Assembly: GCF_001642725.1 (NCBI RefSeq)
Contig: NZ_LSUQ01000018.1
Span: forward strand, 1 to 49,097
Source: Ferroacidibacillus organovorans
Lineage (GTDB): Bacteria > Bacillota > Bacilli > Alicyclobacillales > SLC66
Length of the DNA: 49,097 bases
Reading direction: 5' to 3'
In this document: piece after piece, positions 1 to 9,514 of the stretch
Position numbering within the stretch: the stretch's first letter is position 1
Layout: every line of letters begins with the position of its first letter
Position numbers and translations under genes: made by a program
The notes under the pieces: generated by a model
Told to the model about the DNA's origin: nothing
Seen by the model: the letters and a program-made list of their open reading frames with translations, nothing else
Database searches by the model: none

Positions 1-1218
1 AACCAGATCCGCGTAGCCGCGGTCGAGGTGCTCTAAGCCAGACACTTCCGTCTCGCCTTCTGCCGCGAGACCCGCCAAGACGAGCGCCGCCGCCGCGCGC
101 AGATCGGTCGCCTTCACCGTTGCGCCAGTCATCGGCTGCCCACCGTCGATCACCGCCGTGCGTCCCTCAATCCGCACCTCGACACCCATGCGACGAAACT
201 CAGGGACGTGCAGGAAGCGATTCTCAAAGACGGTCTCCGTCGCCAGGCTGGTTCCTGGCAGCGTGGATAGAAACGCCATCATCTGCGCCTGCAGGTCTGT
301 CGGAAAACCGGGATGCGGAAGCGTCTTTACATCGACCGCGCGAAGCGGCTCTGTCGCCACCACGCGAATGCCGTGAATATCGTCTTCCACCGTGACGCCC
401 GCCTCGCGCAGTTTCGCGCAGAGCGAACTCAAGTGATTGTAAATGGCGCCTTCGACAAACACGTCGCCGCGCGTGACCGCTGCCGCGATCATGTACGTGC
501 CCGCCTCAATCCGATCGGGAATCACCGTATGGGTCGCCGCATGCATGGACGAAACGCCCTCGACGCGAATCACGTCTGTCCCTGCGCCGCGCACCTTTGC
601 GCCCATTGCGTTCAAATAATTCGCGACATCCACCACTTCCGGCTCTTTCGCCGCGTTCTCAATGAGCGTTTGCCCCTCTGCGAGCGTCGCCGCCATCATC
701 GTGTTAATCGTCGCGCCTACACTGATCAAATCAAGATATACACGCGCACCTCGCAGTTTGCCGTGCACGTGACCTTCCACATATCCGTGTTCAATGGTAA
801 CGGTCGCACCTAACGCTTCAAATCCCTTTATATGTTGATCCACCGGCCGCTCGCCAATGTTACATCCGCCGGGAAGTGGAATGCGAAAATGGCCCATTCG
901 CGCGAGCAGCGGTCCCGCCACCCAAAACGACGCGCGCATTTTTCGGACTAACTCTTCAGGCGCTGTCGTCGTCTGCAGATTTTCTGCACTGAGACGAAGT
1001 AGCGCGTGCTGTGAAACATACTCCGCTTTGCCGCCGAGGCTGCGCGTAACCTCCGCGAGGTTGTGAATATCTGTGAGAGAAGGAACACCTTCGATGATTG
1101 ATTCTCCCTGGCTTGCGAGCAGTGACGCCGCAAGGATCGGCAACACGGCGTTTTTTGCACCGTCAACCTGGACGACACCGGTCAAACGTTGCCCGCCTCG
1201 AACTCGAATCGTTGCCAA
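1..1218 (-). CDS. murA: UDP-N-acetylglucosamine 1-carboxyvinyltransferase MurA (3' end cut by window edge)
   Basis: Transfers enolpyruvate from PEP to UDP-GlcNAc, the first committed step of peptidoglycan synthesis in the cytoplasm. I translated the minus strand: the protein opens [14 protein letters not shown], has the family [12 protein letters not shown] block with Lys22, and carries [10 protein letters not shown] with the PEP-reactive Cys near residue 119, so it should be of the fosfomycin-sensitive type. 406 codons are present; MurA is usually 415-430 residues, so only a short C-terminal tail lies outside. The start is TTG at 1218 because GGAGGT sits 6 nt upstream; an in-frame ATG at 1239 has no ribosome site. 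It follows ywzB and ywmB as murAA does in B. subtilis, where spoIID comes next. Confidence 0.95.
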   Translation of the reverse strand, partial: MATIRVRGGQRLTGVVQVDGAKNAVLPILAASLLASQGESIIEGVPSLTDIHNLAEVTRSLGGKAEYVSQHALLRLSAENLQTTTAPEELVRKMRASFWVAGPLLARMGHFRIPLPGGCNIGERPVDQHIKGFEALGATVTIEHGYVEGHVHGKLRGARVYLDLISVGATINTMMAATLAEGQTLIENAAKEPEVVDVANYLNAMGAKVRGAGTDVIRVEGVSSMHAATHTVIPDRIEAGTYMIAAAVTRGDVFVEGAIYNHLSSLCAKLREAGVTVEDDIHGIRVVATEPLRAVDVKTLPHPGFPTDLQAQMMAFLSTLPGTSLATETVFENRFLHVPEFRRMGVEVRIEGRTAVIDGGQPMTGATVKATDLRAAAALVLAGLAAEGETEVSGLEHLDRGYADLV

Positions 1219-1273
1219 CCCGACACCTCCGTTTCCCATTGTGCAATAGACGGGTTCGTCTGTGCACGTTCGC

Positions 1274-2083
1274 TTAGTATTCTACCGTGATCATTGGGGA
1301 ACCCACAAGTATTTCCGTGCGATGTGTGAATGAATTTGCGTGCGCTGCCATCTGAACGTTCTGCATTCCTTTTCCAACGGCGAGATTCGGCAATCCGAGT
1401 GAACTTTCCCCGGACATCACAGACGTGTATGTATACGATGTCACGTGCGGTCGGTTCACGTACAAATGGTTCATCGCGGACGACAGGAGCATCATCCGAG
1501 TTGTCGCTGTAAGCTCGCGCGATACACTGCCGATCAGCGTCGCATTCACCTCTGGATGCGCCGTCACCTCACGCGCGACCTGCGCGACCCGCTGATACGA
1601 TGTGAGAAAGTTTGTCTGCTTTTCATACGGCGAAGTGATGCGAATGACTGCGACCGTTTGCACAGGCGCATTTGGATACGTGAGCGTTGCGCATAACACC
1701 GACGCGACACTGCCAGGCATGCCGGGGAGTGTTCCCGTCACCGCGACGACATCCATGTTTGGCTGTTGACGCGCGTGGACGCTCTCCTTTATGGATGACG
1801 CGTTTGTGCGTGCGCCTGGTGTATCTTGCAAGAAGTTCTTTGCAATGCTCAGCGCCTCTTGGCGAAGCGAACCCTGCGTTGCGTCGACTTGCTTTAGTGT
1901 GAGCCAGGCGTGCACCTCGAAACGATTCGGCGACGCTTTCGCATTCGCCAACGCCGCAAGGAGTGCCTCAGGCACCAGCGTGCTCGACTGCACATTCACA
2001 CGCGCTGCAATTGCCTGTCCCGCCTGATAGGTGAGCCCGCCGCTGAGTAAGAGTAAAATCGCCACTGATGCCAGTTTTCGCAT
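1274..2083 (-). CDS. ywmB: YwmB-like secreted protein (DUF1779 family)
   Basis: About 269 residues with an N-terminal signal sequence ([19 protein letters not shown], then [10 protein letters not shown]), so probably exported or membrane-tethered. The mature part has no catalytic motif I can name. Identification rests on the position between ywzB and murA, exactly where B. subtilis has ywmB, and on the size and signal peptide. YwmB is a DUF1779 protein of uncertain function found in spore-formers. Start: an upstream in-frame ATG at 2092 touches its GGGAG, leaving no spacing, whereas the ATG at 2083 has GGGAG 9 nt away, so I prefer 2083. It is probably cotranscribed with ywzB and murA. Confidence 0.75.
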   Translation of the reverse strand: MRKLASVAILLLLSGGLTYQAGQAIAARVNVQSSTLVPEALLAALANAKASPNRFEVHAWLTLKQVDATQGSLRQEALSIAKNFLQDTPGARTNASSIKESVHARQQPNMDVVAVTGTLPGMPGSVASVLCATLTYPNAPVQTVAVIRITSPYEKQTNFLTSYQRVAQVAREVTAHPEVNATLIGSVSRELTATTRMMLLSSAMNHLYVNRPHVTSYTYTSVMSGESSLGLPNLAVGKGMQNVQMAAHANSFTHRTEILVGSPMITVEY

Positions 2084-2193
2084 GTTCCTCATCTCCCATA
2101 CACGAATCGTTACGATTCAGTATGGACGGGGGAACCATGGAATATACGAATCTCTCATTCAACTTCTACATTTTCAAAGACCAAGGACGGGCT

Positions 2194-2427
2194 TCATCCG
2201 CGCAGTGCGTTTGTTGCACTGATGTACTGTGCGACAAAACCGGAAAGCGCCGATCCGAGAATCATTGCAAGGACAATGCGCAGCATCCGCGCCGAGCGCG
2301 CGCCCCGATCCTTTACGAAGATCTCCCAGCGCAATGCGCCGAGCGCCCCCCACGCAATAAGCGTACCCATGAGGAGCATAAAGAGGGTCAGTGCGCCTTG
2401 TAGTACATGGGAAGACGTTCCTACCAT
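2194..2427 (-). CDS. ywzB: YwzB-like small membrane protein (DUF1146 family)
   Basis: A 77-residue protein with two predicted membrane helices (about residues 7-30 and 47-68) and a short basic loop, KDRGARSARM, between them. Length, topology and position next to ywmB-murA match B. subtilis YwzB, a DUF1146 integral membrane protein without assigned function. GAGGGTGAG lies about 8 nt before the ATG at 2427. In B. subtilis ywzB follows atpC directly. Here the whole nuo operon and a flavoprotein gene have been placed between atpC and ywzB. Confidence 0.8.
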   Translation of the reverse strand: MVGTSSHVLQGALTLFMLLMGTLIAWGALGALRWEIFVKDRGARSARMLRIVLAMILGSALSGFVAQYISATNALRG

Positions 2428-2497
2428 TCCACACTCACCCTCATCGCGTTCTTAAACAGGATACGGAGATTACCATGTTTTTCTGTCCGTTTGCCCA

Positions 2498-3664
2498 TCA
2501 GGGATGTTCCAGCGCAATCCCCGCCAGCATGGACAGTGTCGAGTCATCCATTGGCGGGTTGTGAAGTCCCGCTCGCACATCGCGGTAATAGCGCTCAAGC
2601 GGCGTGCTGTGAAGGATGCTGTTGCCGCCAACGATCCGCATGGAGAGATCCACCATGCGGATCGCCGCGTGCGTCGCGACATACTTCGCCGCGCCTAAAT
2701 CACCACGCATGGAGAGCCGCGCCGCGGGTTCGGCCTGATCGTAACGCTCTGCCACCTGATACAAAAACGTTCGCGCGCTCATTCGCGCAATCTCGATCTG
2801 ACCGAGTTTCTCGCGAACATGCGGCAATTGACCGATCGGATGGGACAAGCTGTTCGGCTGATACGTGCGCGCAAACTCAAGCGCGTAGGCGCGCGCCGCG
2901 TTGCCGACACCGAGGTACGTCGCCGGAATGTGCAGCAGCCAGCCGCTGCCGTCTGCGCTGCGTCTCATCTTTTTGCCCGGCTCCGCCTCGTCCGTCAGGT
3001 CCTCATCTGCCACAAACACGTCCGTCAAGCGCAGCGTGTGACTGCCCGTCCCCGCCATGCTCATGCTGTCCCACGTCTCTTCGATCGCGAGTCCTGGGCT
3101 GCCCTTGCGCACCAAAAACTCCCCGACGCGCGCGCGGTCTGGCATATACGCACTCACAAGGATGTGCGTGAGAACGGGACTGCCTGTCGCCCACGTCTTT
3201 CTCCCAGTGATTTTATAGCCGCCGGACACTTTGACAGCGGTCGTCGTCGGTCGTCCCCCGCGACTCGGGCTGCCCGTCTCCGGCTCCGTGCCACAGGCGT
3301 TAATCATCGCGCGCGCGTGGATCGCATCCTCCGCAAACTGGGCATAGCGCAGAGGCGCCCACGCGTTTGCCAGGCGCAAGCCAAGCGCAATTCCGACGTG
3401 CCAACCCATGACGAGCGCGGCTGACGCGTGCGCCTCTGCGAGCCGCTCCTGACACAGCAGCATCTGATATAGATTTGCACCGCGCCCGCCGAGCTCCTTT
3501 GGGATCGTCAGCAGGTTGTACGATGCGTCAAGCAGGAGTCCGACGGCCTCTGCCGCAAAGTGGTGTTCATCCGCCTCGTCACACGCGCGAATCTTTGCCG
3601 CGAGCCCTTCTGCATAGGAGACGAAAGAGTCGTCCTCTTGGTTTCTTATCATCGGATCACGCAC
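2498..3664 (-). CDS. acyl-CoA dehydrogenase-fold flavoprotein (YdbM-like)
   Basis: 388 residues with the acyl-CoA dehydrogenase layout: N-terminal helical domain, a middle beta domain (ACGTEPETGSPSRGG near residues 122-137, GRKTWATGS near 154-162, and SMSMAGTGSHTLRL) and a C-terminal helical domain. The C-terminal part reads LERYYRDVRAGLHNPPMDD rather than the YEGT-type motif holding the usual catalytic glutamate. It may therefore be a DszC/SfnC-like flavin-dependent oxygenase or an atypical dehydrogenase such as B. subtilis YdbM; the substrate is not evident. The start is GTG at 3664 with GGGAGGGG 5 nt upstream. It begins 33 nt after nuoN, so it may be read as the last gene of the nuo transcript. 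Confidence 0.8.
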   Translation of the reverse strand: MRDPMIRNQEDDSFVSYAEGLAAKIRACDEADEHHFAAEAVGLLLDASYNLLTIPKELGGRGANLYQMLLCQERLAEAHASAALVMGWHVGIALGLRLANAWAPLRYAQFAEDAIHARAMINACGTEPETGSPSRGGRPTTTAVKVSGGYKITGRKTWATGSPVLTHILVSAYMPDRARVGEFLVRKGSPGLAIEETWDSMSMAGTGSHTLRLTDVFVADEDLTDEAEPGKKMRRSADGSGWLLHIPATYLGVGNAARAYALEFARTYQPNSLSHPIGQLPHVREKLGQIEIARMSARTFLYQVAERYDQAEPAARLSMRGDLGAAKYVATHAAIRMVDLSMRIVGGNSILHSTPLERYYRDVRAGLHNPPMDDSTLSMLAGIALEHP

Positions 3665-3697
3665 TGCGACCCCTCCCTTCTCGTGAGTGTGAGCGAC

Positions 3698-5164
3698 TCA
3701 GCCGAACCAGTGCAAATTCGAGAGCAAGTCCGTGACAGGCCCTGGGAAGATTCCGAGCCAAAGCGTCCCGATGGCGCAGAGCGCGACGACGACGTGTTGC
3801 ATCGGCGAACTGCGCACAGGGGGCGTGTCACCCTCCTGAGTGCGCCCGTACATCGCGCGGATGATGCCAAAATAGTAGTAGAACGCGATCGCGCTTGTCG
3901 CAAACAACACGACGCCAAGCCAGATCTGCCCCGCGCCGAGCGCCCCGAGGAAGATGGAAAACTTCCCGAAGAATCCAGCCGTCAACGGCAGTCCTGAGAG
4001 CGAGAGCAAAAACAGGGTCATCATCCCCGCGAGCCACGGCGAGCGCTTTGACAGTCCCGTAAACGCGTGGACGTCTTCTGAGCCACTCGCGTCGGCGACA
4101 ACGCTGAACACGGCGAATGCGCCGATCGTCATGAAAGAGTACGCGAACAGGTAGAAGACGGTGCTCGAAAGATTCTGCCACATCACAGATGCGAGCGTCG
4201 AGGAACTAAGCGATGAGAACGGAATGAGCAGGTAGCCCGCCTGTCCGATGCTCGAATAGGCCAGCAAACGCTTGATGTTTCGCTGAGAGAGCGCGCCGAG
4301 GTTGCCGATGACCATTGTGATGATGGCGATCCAGCCGACGAGACCGAACCACTCGCCAAGTTTTGCGCCAAAGAGCCAGACGATCACGCGGAACAAGAAG
4401 CCGAGCACCGCGCCTTTTGAGACGACGGCGAGATAGGCGGTGATCGGCGTTGGCGCGCCCTCGTAGACGTCCGCCGTCCAGAGGTGAAACGGCGCGGCCG
4501 AAATTTTGACGAAGATGCCGACGAGAATCAGCGCGATGGACAGATACACGAGACCCGGTTCGCTGCCGTACCCACCCTGCAGCGCCGTCGCGATCCGACT
4601 GAGCCCGGTCGAACCCGCGACTCCGTAGAGAAATGAGAGCCCGTAGAGAATGATCGCCGAGGCGATCGAGCCGATGATCAAATATTTGAGACCGGCCTCC
4701 GAGGATTTCACGTTCTTGCGGTGCAGCGCGACAAGCACGTAGGTTGTGATGGAGAGCAACTCGAGTCCTACGTAGAGTGTGACAAGATCAAGCGCGCTGC
4801 AGATGACCATTGCGCCGACCGTCGCAAAAAGCACGAGGTACGCGTACTCAAACGCGAGTTTCAGGCGCGCTTGGGAGGCGATGGCAAAGAGCAGGACGAG
4901 CAGCACCGAGACGAGGATGAAGAGCGAAAAGATGGTGCCAAAATCGTCGACGGCGATGACGGCGATCGAGTAGGTCGCAAGCGGTGCGTGCAGTTTGCTC
5001 CAGGCGAGCGGGATCGCTGTGAGCACGGAGAGCACAGCAATCCACGGCGTCGCCTGTTTTGCTCTCCCTGTCACCATAAACTCATAGACCATGGCGACAA
5101 AGCCGCCGATGGCGAGCACGATTTCTGGACCCAATGCATTCCAAACTTGAGTAAAGGTTAGCAT
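3698..5164 (-). CDS. nuoN: NADH-quinone oxidoreductase subunit N
   Basis: Antiporter-like proton-pumping subunit of the complex I membrane arm, about 488 residues and highly hydrophobic with roughly 14 helices. It contains the antiporter-family core (YLIIGSIASAIILYG, an essential-type lysine in FVKISAAPFHLWTADVYEG, and KRLLAYSSIGQAGYLL). A longer open frame extends to 5260, but its first 32 residues are hydrophilic and overlap the end of nuoM. The ATG at 5164 begins MLTFTQVWNALGPEI and has GGAGGT about 9 nt upstream, just after the nuoM stop, so I take it as the start. It is the last nuo gene. Confidence 0.96.
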   Translation of the reverse strand: MLTFTQVWNALGPEIVLAIGGFVAMVYEFMVTGRAKQATPWIAVLSVLTAIPLAWSKLHAPLATYSIAVIAVDDFGTIFSLFILVSVLLVLLFAIASQARLKLAFEYAYLVLFATVGAMVICSALDLVTLYVGLELLSITTYVLVALHRKNVKSSEAGLKYLIIGSIASAIILYGLSFLYGVAGSTGLSRIATALQGGYGSEPGLVYLSIALILVGIFVKISAAPFHLWTADVYEGAPTPITAYLAVVSKGAVLGFLFRVIVWLFGAKLGEWFGLVGWIAIITMVIGNLGALSQRNIKRLLAYSSIGQAGYLLIPFSSLSSSTLASVMWQNLSSTVFYLFAYSFMTIGAFAVFSVVADASGSEDVHAFTGLSKRSPWLAGMMTLFLLSLSGLPLTAGFFGKFSIFLGALGAGQIWLGVVLFATSAIAFYYYFGIIRAMYGRTQEGDTPPVRSSPMQHVVVALCAIGTLWLGIFPGPVTDLLSNLHWFG

Positions 5165-5171
5165 CCCTGAT

Positions 5172-6731
5172 TCAACCTCCGATCCTTCCCGCGAGCGCCT
5201 GCACGGTCGGGTGCACGACGACGCCGAGGATGTTTGGAAAGACCCCGATTGCGATGACAAACGCCACGAGGACGAGCAGGGGTATCGCTTCTGTCACGCT
5301 CGCATCGCGAGCGATGCCTTGCCCTTCTTGCGCTGCTCCTTGCGCAGGGCCAAAGGTGGTTCGCTGCATCGCAAAGAGCAGATAGAGCGCCGCGAGAATC
5401 ATGCCGAGTGTCCCAAGGGTTGAAACCACGGGAAATCTCTCGAAGCTGCTGATAAACAGCGTGATCTCGCTGATGAACCCGGAGAGTCCGGGAAGGCCAA
5501 CGGTGCCAAGCGCCGCGACGAGCAGGACGCCCGAGAGAACGGGCAGGGACTTTGAGAGCCCGCCCAGTTTGCCAATCTCATAGGTTCCGGTGCGCTCCGC
5601 CTGTGCGCCAACGGTGTAAAAGAGCAGCGCCGTGAGGAGGCCGGAGGAGACGAGCATGAAGACGGCGCCCTGCAGTCCTAGCGCGTGCATGGAGCCGATC
5701 GCAAGGAGCACCAACCCCATGTGGCTGATCCCGGAGAAGGCGATCAGACGACGCCAGTCGCGCGCGGCGATCGCTGCAAATGCGCCGTACAGGATGCTGA
5801 TGACGCCAAGAATGGCGAGCCACTCGCTGTACGCTGCGAGCGCCAACGGAAGTATCGACACGACAAAGCGCAGCATGATGTAGAGTCCCACCTTCATCAG
5901 CACGCCGCCAATCAGCATGTTGGTGCTCGTATCGCTCTGTTCATGCGTGTCGATGAGCCAGGTGTGAAAGGGCACGAACGCTTCTTCGATCAGGACAGCA
6001 AACAAGAAGACAAAAAACAGCCATGTCTGCGCTCCGAGCGCGAGCGGCGCTTTGACGGACTCGTCGAGCAGTTGAAGAAGATTGAGCGACATGAAATTCG
6101 GCCCGTACGCCATGTATTGCGACGCGCTGACGGTGGTCGCCGAGTTGGCGAGCGCGTACGCGAGTCCCACGAATCCGAGCAGCAAGAAAACGCTCGCGAT
6201 GCCGCGATAGATCAGAAACTTAAAGGCGGCGTACTCGCGACGCTCTTGTCCAAAGATCAAGATCAAGAAGAAGGACGCGACGAGCGTCACTTCAAGGAAG
6301 AAGAAAAACGTAAAGAGGTCGGCGGCGGCAAACACGCCGTAGAGTCCACTGACAAGCAGCATCTGCCACACGTAGTGCGCCTTGACGCGCTCTGTGACGC
6401 GAAAGCTGCGCAGCGCCGCCATAACGCTCACGATTCCGGTCAACATGACGAGCGGAAGTGAGATGCCGTCGACGGCGAAGGCAAACGTGATGGTGAGCGG
6501 TGTCCCCGCAAACGCGTTGTTGATCGTGGCCCACGGGACGGACAGCACAAACTGATAGGCGGCGTCACTCCGCTGAAACGCGATGTACGCGGCGAGTGCG
6601 AACAGGGCTGAGAGAAGCGACCCAAGCATTCCGATGCTGCGGGTGATGGCGTGCGCGCGCGCCTTGAGTGGAAGGATGAGAAGCGCCGCAATGACGGGAA
6701 TGAGCACGATCATCAAGAGTACGTTTTGCAT
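5172..6731 (-). CDS. nuoM: NADH-quinone oxidoreductase subunit M
   Basis: Antiporter-like subunit of the complex I membrane domain, 519 residues, about 14 transmembrane helices. Diagnostic stretches include LVASFFLILIFGQERREYAAFKF (middle helices), an acidic EEAFVPFHTWLIDTHEQSDT segment corresponding to the conserved loop after the key lysine/glutamate region, and WRRLIAFSGISHMGLVLLAIG. The ATG shares one base with the nuoL stop (TGATG arrangement), showing translational coupling. Length is normal for the family. Confidence 0.97.
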   Translation of the reverse strand: MQNVLLMIVLIPVIAALLILPLKARAHAITRSIGMLGSLLSALFALAAYIAFQRSDAAYQFVLSVPWATINNAFAGTPLTITFAFAVDGISLPLVMLTGIVSVMAALRSFRVTERVKAHYVWQMLLVSGLYGVFAAADLFTFFFFLEVTLVASFFLILIFGQERREYAAFKFLIYRGIASVFLLLGFVGLAYALANSATTVSASQYMAYGPNFMSLNLLQLLDESVKAPLALGAQTWLFFVFLFAVLIEEAFVPFHTWLIDTHEQSDTSTNMLIGGVLMKVGLYIMLRFVVSILPLALAAYSEWLAILGVISILYGAFAAIAARDWRRLIAFSGISHMGLVLLAIGSMHALGLQGAVFMLVSSGLLTALLFYTVGAQAERTGTYEIGKLGGLSKSLPVLSGVLLVAALGTVGLPGLSGFISEITLFISSFERFPVVSTLGTLGMILAALYLLFAMQRTTFGPAQGAAQEGQGIARDASVTEAIPLLVLVAFVIAIGVFPNILGVVVHPTVQALAGRIGG

Positions 6732-8644
6732 CAGAGAACACCCCCAATCCCGAGCGCGATGGCGACCAGCGCGACGAGCCCGAACAAGGTCAGGACGCCG
6801 TAGGTCTGGACTTGACCGGTGTTCGCGTACTTGAGGGTAACGCCTCCGGTGTATCCAAGCTCTCCGAGCATGCGCACGATCCCGTCGATGATGAAACGGT
6901 CGATGAAGGCGATCGCTCGCGCGATGGTAAAGATCGGCGTGACGATCAGGTAGTGATAGATCTCATCGATGTAGAATTTGTTGTAGCTCAAGGTGTAAAG
7001 GACACCCATGCGCTTCGCGAGCTCCGCTCCCCGATTGGCGCGCCCGTACACGCTGTACGCGAGCCAGATGCCGAGCAGCGCGATGATGACTGAAACGAGG
7101 ATGAGCGGAAGGCTTGCTGGCGGATCGATACCGATGCCTAAAGGGTGTCCGTACGTAAGAAAGCGGGTGACGAACGGGTCAAACGGTGTATTCAGGAAAC
7201 CGCTGAGCGTTGCGAGCGCGCCGAGCACGAGCAGTGGGATCACCATCGCGCTGCCACCTTCGTGCGCGTGTTTTTCTCCCTTGGCTTCCCCCCAGAAGAC
7301 GAGGAAGTATACGCGAAAGATGTAGAACGCGGTAAAGAATGCGGCGAGCAGTCCCATCGCGTACAGCACATAGTGTCCCGACTGAAACGCGGCGGAGAGG
7401 ATCTCATCCTTTGACCAGAATCCGGCAAACGGTGGAACGCCTGCCAGCGCCAACGCGCCTGCCAGGAAGGCGATGTGCGTGATCGGCATTTTTTTGCGCA
7501 ACCCGCCCATGGAAAACAGATCCTGCGTGTCGAGCGCGTGGATCACGCTGCCTGCGGTGAGAAAGAGGAGCGCTTTGAAGAAGGCGTGCGTCATTAAATG
7601 AAAGATTCCGGCGGTGTACGCACCAACGCCGAGCGCCATCATCATGTACCCGAGTTGCGAAACGGTTGAATAGGCGATCACGCGCTTGATGTCGCGCTGG
7701 GTGAGTCCGATCGATGCGGCGAGCAGCGCGGTGATGCCACCGATCACAGCGACCGTCTCGCTGGCGACCGGGGACGCGGCGAAAAGCGGCTGCATCCGGG
7801 CGACCAGGTAGACGCCAGCCGCCACCATGGTCGCGGCGTGAATGAGCGCGGAGACAGGTGTCGGGCCTTCCATGGCGTCAGGTAGCCAGACGTGCAGCGG
7901 AAATTGCGCGGACTTGCCGACGGCGCCGATAAACACGAGCAGCGCGGTGAGTGTGATGAATCCACTGCTGCTCATGCCAAACGGCACAGATGCGCCGTGA
8001 TAGGCGAGCGTTGCGACTTGCGAGAACGCAGCGCCGCCCGCAGTATAAAGGCCGTTAAAGTCGAAGGTGCCTGTCGCGATGTACAGCAGGATGATCCCGA
8101 TAAAGAGCCCGACATCGCCGATGCGCGTCACGATAAACGCTTTTTTGGCAGCGGCGGCCGCTTCCGGTTTGTAGTACCAAAACCCTACCAGCAGATAGGA
8201 ACAGACGCCAACCAGCTCCCAAAAGATATAGAACTGAAGCAGGTTCGGCGAGATGACGAGTCCGAGCATGGAGAAGACGAACAAGTTCAGGTATTGATAG
8301 AATCTGGAGAATCGCTCGTCGCCCTTCATGTAACTGCGGGAGAAGAGGAGGACGAGCGCGCTGACCAGTGTGACGACGACGAGCATCAATGCGTTAAGCA
8401 TCGTCACTTCGTAGCCGACGGTGAGGCTATGCGCCCCAAAGTCGAGCCAGGCGTACGTCGTGGGCGCCGTCGGCCCATTCACTGCCACGTCCGCAAGCAC
8501 GGCGATTGCCAAGAGAAACGCGAGAAGAACGGCGGACACGGAGATGCCCGCAACCACAGGTTCAGAGATGCGCCGTCCCGCGACGAGAAGAATCACGTAG
8601 ACGAGCAGCGGTATGGCTGGGATCAGCCAAGCTTCATTTGCCAT
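6731..8644 (-). CDS. nuoL: NADH-quinone oxidoreductase subunit L
   Basis: Distal antiporter-like subunit of complex I, 637 residues. It has the NuoL hallmarks: FWELVGVCSYLLVGFWY, KSAQFPLHVWLPDAMEGPT with the conserved lysine, VSALIHAATMVAAGVYL, KRVIAYSTVSQLGYMM, and FWSKDEIL. The C-terminal extension, which in known structures forms the long lateral helix, is present (YNKFYIDEIYHYLIVTPIF onward). AAGGTGA precedes the ATG at 8644. It sits between nuoK and nuoM in canonical order. Confidence 0.97.
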   Translation of the reverse strand: MANEAWLIPAIPLLVYVILLVAGRRISEPVVAGISVSAVLLAFLLAIAVLADVAVNGPTAPTTYAWLDFGAHSLTVGYEVTMLNALMLVVVTLVSALVLLFSRSYMKGDERFSRFYQYLNLFVFSMLGLVISPNLLQFYIFWELVGVCSYLLVGFWYYKPEAAAAAKKAFIVTRIGDVGLFIGIILLYIATGTFDFNGLYTAGGAAFSQVATLAYHGASVPFGMSSSGFITLTALLVFIGAVGKSAQFPLHVWLPDAMEGPTPVSALIHAATMVAAGVYLVARMQPLFAASPVASETVAVIGGITALLAASIGLTQRDIKRVIAYSTVSQLGYMMMALGVGAYTAGIFHLMTHAFFKALLFLTAGSVIHALDTQDLFSMGGLRKKMPITHIAFLAGALALAGVPPFAGFWSKDEILSAAFQSGHYVLYAMGLLAAFFTAFYIFRVYFLVFWGEAKGEKHAHEGGSAMVIPLLVLGALATLSGFLNTPFDPFVTRFLTYGHPLGIGIDPPASLPLILVSVIIALLGIWLAYSVYGRANRGAELAKRMGVLYTLSYNKFYIDEIYHYLIVTPIFTIARAIAFIDRFIIDGIVRMLGELGYTGGVTLKYANTGQVQTYGVLTLFGLVALVAIALGIGGVL

Positions 8645-8683
8645 CGAATCACCTTCTGTCTAGGCTATTTCCACACGGTTCGA

Positions 8684-8989
8684 CTACCACTTCATGGTGT
8701 TGACGTCGCGCACGTCTGCACTGTTTCGCAAGCGGAAAAACGCGAGCAAAATGGCGAGTCCGACGGCAACTTCTGCCGCTGCAATCGCGATATTGAAAAG
8801 GGCGAACACTTGCCCATTGGCATTTGGCGTCACGGCAAAGTGGGAAAACGCGATCAGGTTGATGTTCGAAGCGTTCAGCATCATCTCGATCGAGATCAGC
8901 ACGATGATCAGGTTGCGCTTGGTCAGCGCGCCGTAGAGACCAATGCCAAAGAGGATCACGCCGAGCGCCAAAAAGGGTTGCAATGCCAC
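8684..8989 (-). CDS. nuoK: NADH-quinone oxidoreductase subunit K
   Basis: 101 residues, three transmembrane helices, the normal size for NuoK. The conserved glutamates of the proton path are visible ([19 protein letters not shown] and [15 protein letters not shown]). The start is GTG at 8989 with GGAGG 8 nt upstream, lying inside the last codons and stop of nuoJ. There is a 39-nt gap to nuoL. Confidence 0.96.
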   Translation of the reverse strand: MALQPFLALGVILFGIGLYGALTKRNLIIVLISIEMMLNASNINLIAFSHFAVTPNANGQVFALFNIAIAAAEVAVGLAILLAFFRLRNSADVRDVNTMKW

Positions 8990-8992
8990 GAT

Positions 8993-9514
8993 CTATTCCT
9001 CCTTCCGCGCGATGACCACAGCGCCGACGAGCGCGGCGGTGAGGATCAAGGTCACCAGTTCAAAGGGAACGGTGTAGGTGTGAAAGAGCGACTGGGCGAT
9101 CATGACAATCGAAGGCTGTGGAAATGGATCAACCTTCGTTGTGGCGACAGGCCATGACGTTCCCCTAATCACAAAGAGCAAGAGCGCGCAGAACGCGGCT
9201 ACGCCGAGCAGCGTGAAGAAGCTGCGTTTGCCAGGCCCCGGATAGCCGGTGTCGTCCCCTTTTTGCGTGAGCATCAGCGCAAACACCATGAGAATCGTGA
9301 TGGCCCCAGCGTAGATGAGAATCTGCACGACGCCGACGAAGTCGGCGCCAAGCAGGATGAAGATCCCTGCGACGCCAAGGAATACCCCGCCGAGCGCGAG
9401 CGCAGTGTGCATCACTTTTGTCAGGGACATAACCATGACACCGGACGAAATGATCAAGAGGGAGAGCAGAAAGAAGGCGACCGTCTCACCCGTGATCGGG
9501 ATGCCGAGGATCAT
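8993..9514 (-). CDS. nuoJ: NADH-quinone oxidoreductase subunit J
   Basis: 173-residue membrane subunit with five predicted helices. The conserved third-helix segment DFVGVVQILIYAGAITILMVFALML contains the flexible pi-bulge region of NuoJ. The ATG overlaps the nuoI stop by four bases (ATGA), so translation is coupled. Size and neighbours are typical. Confidence 0.96.
   Translation of the reverse strand: MILGIPITGETVAFFLLSLLIISSGVMVMSLTKVMHTALALGGVFLGVAGIFILLGADFVGVVQILIYAGAITILMVFALMLTQKGDDTGYPGPGKRSFFTLLGVAAFCALLLFVIRGTSWPVATTKVDPFPQPSIVMIAQSLFHTYTVPFELVTLILTAALVGAVVIARKEE

Noticed and set aside
2407-3171. 254-codon plus-strand open frame
   Set aside because: Antisense to the acyl-CoA dehydrogenase-like gene; Arg/Cys/Pro-rich and without start signals.
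5685-6461. 258-codon plus-strand open frame
   Set aside because: Antisense shadow of nuoM with the same charged, low-complexity composition.
7892-9157. 421-codon plus-strand open frame
   Set aside because: It is antisense to nuoL, nuoK and nuoJ. Its product is almost entirely charged residues, which is what the reverse of hydrophobic membrane codons gives, and it has no ribosome site or family motif.
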